A stretch of DNA of 64,000 nt, from NCBI GenBank assembly GCA_019638395.1, contig JAHBTX010000003.1, positions 186,001 through 250,000 of the forward strand. The letters run 5' to 3'. The notes beneath the pieces are model-generated. The model did no database searches and was not told the DNA's origin. It saw only the letters and a list, made by a program, of their open reading frames with translations. This DNA is from Cyclobacteriaceae bacterium. GTDB taxonomy: Bacteria; Bacteroidota; Bacteroidia; Cytophagales; Cyclobacteriaceae. Numbering within the stretch: the first letter of the stretch is position 1; each line of letters starts with the position of its first letter. A program made the translations under genes and the position numbers. This document shows, piece by piece, positions 56,601-62,414 of this stretch.

Positions 56601-59339
56601 AACAACGATGAGGCCAATGACTACTTTGGGTTGGAAGTAGCGTACGAACAAACTGTAAGTGGACTAACTACAGCCGGAGATGCTCAATACAACGGTAACA
56701 TTAGTGCCGTACAATGGAAAGGTTTAGTTGATGGAGCTTCGCTTGAGGGCATAAACGGAACGCGGGGCTACAAGTATGCCTATGATAAGAGCGACCGGCT
56801 GCTGAACGCAACGTTTGCGGCACAAAGTACGGGCAATACATTTACCAAACAGCAAAACACGCTGAACGAAACCGCTACCTACGATGCAAACGGAAATATT
56901 CTTACGCTCAATCGAAACCAGAACAATCGTGGATTTGCTACAGGGGGCGGCTTAAACATTACCAGCACCGCACAACCGATCGATCAGTTAACCTACACCT
57001 ATGCCAACCACAGCACGGGCAGCCAGAATACCAACCGGCTTACCAAAGTAGAAGATGCCATAACGGGGGCAACAGGCCAGTTGGGTTTTAACAACGGACA
57101 GAATACGACCGATGAATACGCGTATAATGTGGATGGCAGCGTATTTACTGATAAGAACAAGGGCATAGACAGCGTGCATTACAATGTACTGGGTAAGCCG
57201 AGGCGTATAAAGTTTAGCAGCGGCAAAGTAATTACCTATCTGTACGATGCTGCCGGTACCAAACTGCGCATGCGCACGCTGCAGGGTACTACTGTGGAGG
57301 CCACTACGAACTACAGCGGCAGCTTTGTATATGAAGGCGCGGCACCTGTATTAAGTTTCTTTGCCAGCCCGGAAGGACGCGTGGTAAAAAACGGAGCCAA
57401 CTTTGAATACCAGTATGCCATTGCTGACCATCAGGGCAATACGCGGGTAGTGTTTAGTTCGGTAACTCCGGCACCAGAAGCGAAGACCGCTACGATGGAA
57501 GCGGGTACGAATGCCGACTTTTTAAACTACACCAATCGAGTTGGTTTTAATTTGTTCGATAAAACTGATGCCGGTACTACTTTTACCTACGCACAAAAAC
57601 TAACCGGAGGACCCAATGCACAGATAGGTGTAGCAAAGAGTTATAAAGTATATGCAGGCGATAAAGTAAAAATTGAAGCGTGGGCCAAGTACCAGAACCC
57701 CACCAGTACCAGTAGCAACATAGTTAATTTTGCAAGTGCTTTGGTAACGGCCTTTGGTTTTACCATGCCCCCCGGGGGCGAAACCGGCACCTCCCGGGCA
57801 GCCTTAAACAGTTGGGGTGGTTTGGTAGCAGGCGGCAGTGGCGGAGGTAGTACCGGCCCTAAAGCCTTTGTAAACATTATTGTGTTTGATAAGAATTATA
57901 AACTGTTAGATGCTGCCTGGGAAGCCGTTGACCCGGCCGCCAACCAGGTAGGCGCCAGCCCCATAGTGCCGCACGATTATATGATGCGCGAATACACCGC
58001 CAAAGAAGAAGGCTATGTGTTTATGTATGTAAGCAACGAAAACCCTACCTTAGTAGATGTTTATTTTGATGATGTAGTAATGACGCATACTAAAGGCAAT
58101 GTTGTGCAGTATAACGAGTATTACCCCTTCGGTATGCAAACCGCCAATAGCTGGACGCGCGAGAATATAACGGGCAACAACTTCTTAGCCAATGGTGGCA
58201 CCGAACTAAACACAACCTCCAATCTCTACGACCTCAACTTTAGAAACTACGACCCCGCACTGGGCCGTATGTATGGGGTTGATCCGATGGCAAGTAAGTA
58301 CAGTTCGTTAACACCCTACAACTACAGCTTTAACAATCCGGTAAGTTTCAACGATGTAAACGGTGCCGATCCCTATACTATTAATTACAGTGCCAGCACC
58401 TCTCAATACTACACCATGTACACCTATGATGACCGGATAGATTATCACTACACGGCTGTGTGGCACGATGCAATGGGTTGGCGCATGGAGCGCCCCGAAG
58501 CCCGCGCATTGTATGGAGCGGCCGCAGGGTATGGTGGTGGTATGGGTATGGGCTGGCGGCCGGGTGATGGAAGAATATTCTGGAGTAATTTTGAAAGTAA
58601 ATACCGGGGTTGGCAACGCGATGCTGAGGCAGTGAAGAATGGAACATTGAGGCCCGATCAATATGCAGCCCTCCATGGCTCTGCCCCCGATGCCAACATT
58701 GCCACCGCTATGGAAAACTCTGGTTTGTTTAGCCGGAATAAGTTTGGAGATTTGGGGTATTGGCAAGATGGAAATTATTCTACAAACAACTCAGTTGTAG
58801 TATTCTCGAAGTTTGTTAGGGTACAACAAACGCAAGGGGGGATCAGTTTAGTTGTAACAACCAATGTTGTTGGTAGTGCCTATGTAAAGGGTTACCCGGT
58901 TCCTGTTGATGACGGACTTGGAGGAATAGTGTATGAAGTACCAATTTATGAAATGACAGTTTCAGGTACGGACTTAGATGGTAATGCTGTCTCAAAATCC
59001 TTCAACGTTATTCGATATGGAGTCTATAATAACCAAAATGGCCCTAGCGTGGTCGGCATAAATAGTGGTACTTACAATCTCACTTGGGGTTCATACCTCG
59101 GGGGATCATGGCATGTGGATGGAGCTGGAAACGGAGGTGTTTGGGTGCATAAAGGTCCAGCAGATGTAACCAAACCAGTAGGTGCAATAGGTTGTATAGA
59201 ACTTTGTGGATCAGGTTCATGGGGAAGCTTTAATTCATATATTACTGGTTTGGGTGGTAGTTCTGCTGGATTAACGATCACGTTTGCCCCATCCACGCCT
59301 CCACCTCTAACACCTGTGCCGGGTATAAGACATAGATAA
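53682..59339 (+). CDS. RHS polymorphic toxin with YkuD/DUF5675-like tip
   Basis: A 1885-residue secreted RHS protein. Signal peptide about 1-20 (ending VMAQ); Ig-like domains about 21-415; a DUF6443-like domain (about 420-580, including VRYLKPG and QTVSFMDGLGRAFQT); RHS/YD repeats about 600-1400 (IYDEFGRIKYEVPP, TYDDLGRLVEKKVPG); and the RHS core from about 1475 (YNEYYPFGMQTANSW, RNYDPALGRMYGVDP, YNYSFNNPV). From about 1587 the C-terminal tip differs from the orphan copy downstream. Near the end, H1823 in GVWVHKGP and C1838 in GAIGCIELCG lie 15 residues apart, as in YkuD-type L,D-transpeptidases and DUF5675 proteins. Peptidoglycan as target is an inference. The next gene may give immunity. 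Confidence 0.88.
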   Translation: MKHAIALMVLVFSAGLVMAQGISGPEWVPVNSNQNYSFFDDYMLTYPNWSVTGGSIQSYYQSGSTYYCSVHWTTGGWQTLSFYDGGALLSQLSVYVEACSATTPATGFTYASTTSQVTITRTAAPPSGISWFWQTIVGATNTSNQSASYTTSTTGTVYYLRAFNNNGGCWSDSELATTTIPTHPTNITGASRCGTGTVSLSATAPANHTLRWYASASGGSPLATNTTFVTPAISTSTTYYVCSFQSATGAEGFRFPVTAIVYALSVGGGIVSSNENVSDFSGTLTAVGHSGSVSKWEINTGSGWSTVATNVNTINFFNPAYTSAQYRAEVQNAPCASALSTTLKVEKRHLGYGTGITLSATSGASYQWYLNGNLIAGATAQNYTATQTGFYKVFSGSVVNAIFYVSSLASSQADLVNSINTVRYLKPGVTANSFVFQPDEFVQTVSFMDGLGRAFQTIAVGQSPTQKDIVAPLGHGRQGLVDTTYLPYISTASDGLYRINALKGTNNLYNGSEQYQFYQNTAKVAVSQHPFARSIYRPTPDAAVLEQRAPGAAWQNSTRSVRSTVTWNNTTTYKVRNWKPDGTTSGDYPANSVAVSIVTDENGNQVRTYTNTLGQTVLKQVEVTAGAWLETYYIYDEFGRIKYEVPPKAVTLLGSGTDVKIANLAELIYTYTYDDLGRLVEKKVPGAAVQFVVYDPYDRVVLTQDGNLRNSNQWLFVKYDRFGRIVYSGIYTNTTQTTRALVQGLANNPSPRYETEQANATYQGYSNLAWPTSNLTLLSVNYYDHYDFDRNGSADYTLITNHLTGQETVALTNTRGMSTGSKRIVFNENGTVPASPIWLINTVFYGQYDRPIQTRSNNHLYTTVADIGTVIYDFSGKVIKSRTSHYQNATTVVHLEDRNEYDHAGRVLKTFRKINSAAEQLVAQYEYNALGQLVDKKLHNTGGSNFLQSIDYRYNIRGWLTSINNAQLNVNSANNDEANDYFGLEVAYEQTVSGLTTAGDAQYNGNISAVQWKGLVDGASLEGINGTRGYKYAYDKSDRLLNATFAAQSTGNTFTKQQNTLNETATYDANGNILTLNRNQNNRGFATGGGLNITSTAQPIDQLTYTYANHSTGSQNTNRLTKVEDAITGATGQLGFNNGQNTTDEYAYNVDGSVFTDKNKGIDSVHYNVLGKPRRIKFSSGKVITYLYDAAGTKLRMRTLQGTTVEATTNYSGSFVYEGAAPVLSFFASPEGRVVKNGANFEYQYAIADHQGNTRVVFSSVTPAPEAKTATMEAGTNADFLNYTNRVGFNLFDKTDAGTTFTYAQKLTGGPNAQIGVAKSYKVYAGDKVKIEAWAKYQNPTSTSSNIVNFASALVTAFGFTMPPGGETGTSRAALNSWGGLVAGGSGGGSTGPKAFVNIIVFDKNYKLLDAAWEAVDPAANQVGASPIVPHDYMMREYTAKEEGYVFMYVSNENPTLVDVYFDDVVMTHTKGNVVQYNEYYPFGMQTANSWTRENITGNNFLANGGTELNTTSNLYDLNFRNYDPALGRMYGVDPMASKYSSLTPYNYSFNNPVSFNDVNGADPYTINYSASTSQYYTMYTYDDRIDYHYTAVWHDAMGWRMERPEARALYGAAAGYGGGMGMGWRPGDGRIFWSNFESKYRGWQRDAEAVKNGTLRPDQYAALHGSAPDANIATAMENSGLFSRNKFGDLGYWQDGNYSTNNSVVVFSKFVRVQQTQGGISLVVTTNVVGSAYVKGYPVPVDDGLGGIVYEVPIYEMTVSGTDLDGNAVSKSFNVIRYGVYNNQNGPSVVGINSGTYNLTWGSYLGGSWHVDGAGNGGVWVHKGPADVTKPVGAIGCIELCGSGSWGSFNSYITGLGGSSAGLTITFAPSTPPPLTPVPGIRHR
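57873..58441 (+). repeat. RHS-core duplication, copy A (in the full-length gene)
   Basis: This 569-bp stretch encodes the end of the RHS core and matches 60258-60826 with a constant offset of 2385 bases and no insertions or deletions; scattered substitutions occur, the densest near 58005-58040. The similarity stops abruptly at the codon after D-D-R-I-D. Confidence 0.9.
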
Positions 59340-59355
59340 GTAAACGAAGTAAAAA

Positions 59356-59877
59356 ATGAAAAAATTATCTTTCTATTTCATGCTATTTATAGCTAATGTT
59401 TCATGCGCCCAAAAAGTGACTTGGAACAAAGTTGTAGTTGATAAGAATTCGTCATTCACGGTAAATAACGAAGGAAAAATGTACAATAGTCTTATTGATG
59501 TAAGTGAGACAAATGGATTCATCAAATCTGACGTCATGGTAAATGGTGATACAACAAGAAGAATTGTATATACAAAAAGTGAAATGAAAAATGACACATT
59601 GAAAATCGTAATTCATCAAACGGATCCGGCATATCACCATACTTATATAATCTTAATTTTTAAGAATCGATATTTGATGGACTACAAATTTTTAACTAGT
59701 GGTGAAGCAGTGAACAGGAGGCTGAAACCAATTCAGACAAAACTGATTTTGAAAAGGTTGGATTTTCGTAAGGGTGAGGAACTAAGAGGTTATGCAGAAT
59801 ATAAAGCAAAATGCCTCGAAGGATGCTGGGAAGACTCGATTGTAGTTAAGGGAAATTTTATAGTCACGATCAATTAG
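59356..59877 (+). CDS. Exported protein, candidate immunity factor 1
   Basis: A 173-residue protein with a signal sequence (about 1-19, FIANVSCAQ) and a beta-rich mature part without known family (FTVNNEGKMYNSLIDVSET, YIILIFKNRYLMDYKFL). It starts 16 bases after the RHS toxin gene and is more AT-rich than it, both usual for immunity genes. Export would place it where an envelope-acting toxin would attack. Followed by a terminator at 59999-60034. Immunity function is inferred from position only. Confidence 0.6.
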   Translation: MKKLSFYFMLFIANVSCAQKVTWNKVVVDKNSSFTVNNEGKMYNSLIDVSETNGFIKSDVMVNGDTTRRIVYTKSEMKNDTLKIVIHQTDPAYHHTYIILIFKNRYLMDYKFLTSGEAVNRRLKPIQTKLILKRLDFRKGEELRGYAEYKAKCLEGCWEDSIVVKGNFIVTIN

Positions 59878-59917
59878 AAATCCACCAACCAAAGGCTTAT
59901 TGTTGCTCAGGTACGGT

Positions 59918-59935
59918 AGTGTTACAGAAAGTATG
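59918..59935 (+). repeat. 18-bp direct repeat, left copy
   Basis: AGTGTTACAGAAAGTATG, identical to 60074-60091. The two copies enclose the terminator at 59999-60034 and lie between the first toxin/immunity pair and the orphan tip. Confidence 0.7.
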
Positions 59936-59998
59936 ACCACATTGTAAATAACTGAAAGTCAATAGAGAAGTATTTTTCATAGGAACTTCATATACTAA

Positions 59999-60034
59999 AA
60001 ACAGGACGGGTAAATACTCGTCCTGTTTGTTTTT
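59999..60034 (+). terminator. Terminator after candidate immunity gene 1
   Basis: A 10-bp perfect stem AAACAGGACG (59999-60008) / CGTCCTGTTT (60019-60028) with a 10-base loop, followed by GTTTTTT. It should stop transcription of the RHS unit before the orphan tip. Confidence 0.85.
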
Positions 60035-60073
60035 GGTAAGTTAAAAAGAATGTATTGCGCTGAGTATTGACTA

Positions 60074-60091
60074 AGTGTTACAGAAAGTATG
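60074..60091 (+). repeat. 18-bp direct repeat, right copy
   Basis: Exact copy of 59918-59935, in the same orientation, 156 bases downstream start to start. Confidence 0.7.
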
Positions 60092-60119
60092 GATGGTAAT
60101 GGGTACTTCAAATGTTTAA

Positions 60120-60245
60120 CGAGTACTCGCGGCAGGGATAGCAGCGAAAAGCCCGAAGAGTGCTGGCAGTTCCCCCTTCGGGGGTAAGGGGGCGCGCGCT
60201 TGCCGGACTTGTAGCGAATAGCCCGGCCGGAGGTACGAGGGGCCG
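60120..60245. repeat. GC-rich spacer repeat before the orphan tip
   Basis: A GC-rich island in an AT-rich spacer. It contains two versions of one word (TAGCAGCGAAAAGCCCG and TAGCGAATAGCCCG) and a small hairpin CCCCCTTCGGGGG. It reads up to the point where similarity with the RHS gene begins. It resembles dispersed REP-like intergenic sequences of Bacteroidota, but I cannot name the family. Confidence 0.45.
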
Positions 60246-60257
60246 CCCAATAATTTC

Positions 60258-60826
60258 AACATTATTGTATTCGATAAAAATTATAAACTGTTAGATGCTG
60301 CCTGGGAAGCCGTTGACCCGGCCGCCAACCAGGTAGGCGCCAGCCCCATAGTACCGCACGATTATATGATGCGCGAATACATAGCAAAAGAAGAGGGATT
60401 TATCTTTGCATATGTAAGCAACGAAAGCCCTACCTTAGTAGATGTTTATTTTGATGATGTGGTGATGACGCATACTAAAGGCAATGTTGTGCAGTATAAC
60501 GAGTATTACCCCTTCGGCATGCAAACCGCCAATAGCTGGACGCGCGAGAATGTAACGGGCAACAACTTCTTAGCCAATGGTGGCACCGAACTAAACACCA
60601 CATCCAATCTCTACGACCTCGACTTTAGAAACTACGACCCCGCACTGGGCCGTATGTATGGGGTTGATCCGATGGCGAGTAAGTACAGTTCATTAACACC
60701 TTACAACTACAGCTTTAACAATCCGGTGATGTTCAACGATGTAAACGGTGCCGATCCCTATACTATTAATTACAGTGCCAGCACCTCCCAATATTACACC
60801 ATGTACACTTATGATGACCGAATAGA
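60258..60826 (+). repeat. RHS-core duplication, copy B (orphan tip)
   Basis: Collinear copy of 57873-58441 without indels. It keeps the reading frame throughout; the frame is open from 60222, after a TAG at 60219-60221. Copy B ends just before the D-P-T-G-L motif. Confidence 0.9.
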
Positions 60827-61715
60827 CCCCACCGGGCTGCAGCAGGCCATCTGCGGCCAGTGCTGGCGCGAGGGCAACGCTGGCGCAATGGAATTTTATG
60901 GTGCAGCCACTGGGTATGGCTCAAGTATGTTTGGCCTGGGTACAGGCTGGAAGCCGGGGGATAGTAGGATACACTGGAGCCCGTTTGAGGCAGCCTACAG
61001 GCAACTCGTTACCGATGCAGCAAATGTTAAGAGCGGAAACATGAGTCTGGACTCATATGCCAACCGATGGGGTACATCCATCACCACCGACCAGCTTAGG
61101 ACTATTACAAGTTTACTTGATCAAGGGTATAACGCAATCACCGGACACTACACCAACCAAGGGCAAGGACAGGGCGAAGCCAGTTGGTGGGGAGAAGGCG
61201 AATACACGAGCAGTACTACGGGAAAGACTTACGGAACATCAAAGGGCAGAAATGCCTTGAGAATACTGGGGTCATTTTTTGTAACCGACCCACGTAAGAC
61301 CAAAGCCGGTAATGCGCTGCAAATGGCAAGCCGCCTTACTTGGCAATTGCCACAGCAATTGCTTGGAGTTCTTTACGTTGAGACGGCCAACTTGGTAGGG
61401 ATGGTTGAGTCCGTAAGTTCATTAAAAGGTGCCCTCCTTGTTAGGACAAAACGTGGTGGTGGGTTGACCCTAGGCAACATCATAACATCGAGTTCAGCAT
61501 TTATTGATTCTCATGAGTGGGGTCACACAGTTCAGAGTAGCATACTAGGTCCTCTATATTTGCCCCTGATTGGCATACCGAGTTTCATCAGGGCTTCTGG
61601 CATCCAAACTATTCAATTCTTTGGTGGCCTAAAGTACTTTACAGAGGATGACTACTATAGATTCTATACTGAATCTTCCGCGAACTGGCTAAGGGATAGG
61701 TTTTTCAATAGATAG
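60366..61715 (+). CDS. Orphan RHS tip with HEWGH metalloprotease-like toxin
   Basis: A displaced C-terminal part of an RHS protein, 449 codons from the first ATG, although the frame is open from 60222. It has no signal peptide, shell repeats or visible promoter, so it is probably silent unless recombined into a full-length gene. It begins with the end of the RHS core (YNEYYPFGMQTANSW ... GADPYTINYS), then D-P-T-G-L, a motif found at the RHS core/toxin border. A linker similar to that of the upstream protein follows (YGAATGYGSS, GWKPGDSRIHWSPFEAAYR). The tip contains H383-E-W-G-H387, a zinc-metallopeptidase signature, in SHEWGHTVQSSILGPLYLP; an acidic third ligand may be in TESSANWLRDRF. The protease activity is an inference. 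Confidence 0.8.
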   Translation: MMREYIAKEEGFIFAYVSNESPTLVDVYFDDVVMTHTKGNVVQYNEYYPFGMQTANSWTRENVTGNNFLANGGTELNTTSNLYDLDFRNYDPALGRMYGVDPMASKYSSLTPYNYSFNNPVMFNDVNGADPYTINYSASTSQYYTMYTYDDRIDPTGLQQAICGQCWREGNAGAMEFYGAATGYGSSMFGLGTGWKPGDSRIHWSPFEAAYRQLVTDAANVKSGNMSLDSYANRWGTSITTDQLRTITSLLDQGYNAITGHYTNQGQGQGEASWWGEGEYTSSTTGKTYGTSKGRNALRILGSFFVTDPRKTKAGNALQMASRLTWQLPQQLLGVLYVETANLVGMVESVSSLKGALLVRTKRGGGLTLGNIITSSSAFIDSHEWGHTVQSSILGPLYLPLIGIPSFIRASGIQTIQFFGGLKYFTEDDYYRFYTESSANWLRDRFFNR

Positions 61716-61726
61716 ATTATAGGAAT

Positions 61727-62137
61727 ATGAGAAATGTTACTTTTAGAACATTATCATCAATGCTGTTGCTGGTATTGATTAGTTGTGACCCTGCATTTGA
61801 GTATTATGTCGAGGCTAAAGAGAATGATATCAGTTTGGAAATTCACCCTGCTTTAGAGTCTGTGTACTGCCCGGATGTGAAGGAACTATGCGATTTTGCC
61901 ACAACCCACAAAATCAATGACGTACCAAATGGATCAGTCTATAGAGTAAAGCGGGGTGAAAGGTTCAGTATTTACGGAGGAGTTGGTACACAAGGTTCAG
62001 TGAGTGGCTTTCCCTTTGAGCTTCTAAAAATTATCCAAGGCTCTGACACGCTTTTACTAAAGGATAAAAATGAAATTTTGGGAAAGTTTATTAAGGAGGA
62101 AGGCACCAATCGTTATCGGCTTTCTTTGAAGCCCTAG
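61727..62137 (+). CDS. Lipoprotein, candidate immunity factor 2
   Basis: A 136-residue lipoprotein with the lipobox L-I-S-C (Cys near residue 20). The mature part is small and beta-rich, with two further Cys (VYCPDVKELCDF) that could pair. It starts 11 bases after the orphan tip stop, as expected of a cognate immunity gene, and its envelope location fits a toxin acting outside the cytoplasm. No family recognised; immunity is inferred from position. Confidence 0.6.
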   Translation: MRNVTFRTLSSMLLLVLISCDPAFEYYVEAKENDISLEIHPALESVYCPDVKELCDFATTHKINDVPNGSVYRVKRGERFSIYGGVGTQGSVSGFPFELLKIIQGSDTLLLKDKNEILGKFIKEEGTNRYRLSLKP

Positions 62138-62167
62138 AAAGTGTGAGAGCAAAATATTGATTCGAGG

Positions 62168-62255
62168 CTAAGCATACGCCTGCTTAGCTTTGGCATCCCG
62201 CAGTAGCGAATCGAGCACTTTGTAAATCACTGTCTCGTCCTAAAATAAGTTTACA
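62168..62255 (-). other. Possible insertion-sequence end remnant
   Basis: On the reverse strand a 20-codon frame (GTG at 62230 to TAG at 62168) is preceded by 62231-62255, which read on the reverse strand as TGTAAACTTATTTTAGGAC and GAGACA. This resembles terminal inverted repeats of some Bacteroidota insertion sequences, but no partner end or transposase gene is present. The rest of the 62138-62414 gap is AT-rich and shows only a possible promoter. Confidence 0.25.
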
Positions 62256-62374
62256 GTTTTAGTGCTTATCCAGCAATAGATTAACGATTTGTGCAAATCT
62301 ATTTCATGACTTGACAGGCTTTGAATAGAAAACACTAACACGTGCGGTGAATTAACCAAAATTTGATACTTAAG

Positions 62375-62402
62375 TTGTACCTATTTTAACTATCGAATTT
62401 TG
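62375..62402 (+). promoter_or_regulatory. Possible promoter for the 62415 gene
   Basis: TTG at 62375-62377 and GAATTTTG at 62395-62402 are 17 bases apart; the -7 element has one mismatch. The GTG start follows 13 bases later, so the leader would be very short. Confidence 0.4.
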
Positions 62403-62414
62403 TACCTTTTCCTT

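Noticed and set aside
53700-59296. Many short reverse-strand frames opposite the RHS gene
   Set aside because: Low-complexity antisense of repeat-rich coding sequence.
60222-60365. Extending the orphan RHS tip gene to the first open codon
   Set aside because: The frame is open from 60222 but has no start codon or ribosome-binding site there; the extra part is described as duplicated DNA instead.
61057-61260. 67-codon overlapping frame in the orphan tip
   Set aside because: Out of frame with the tip and without conserved features.
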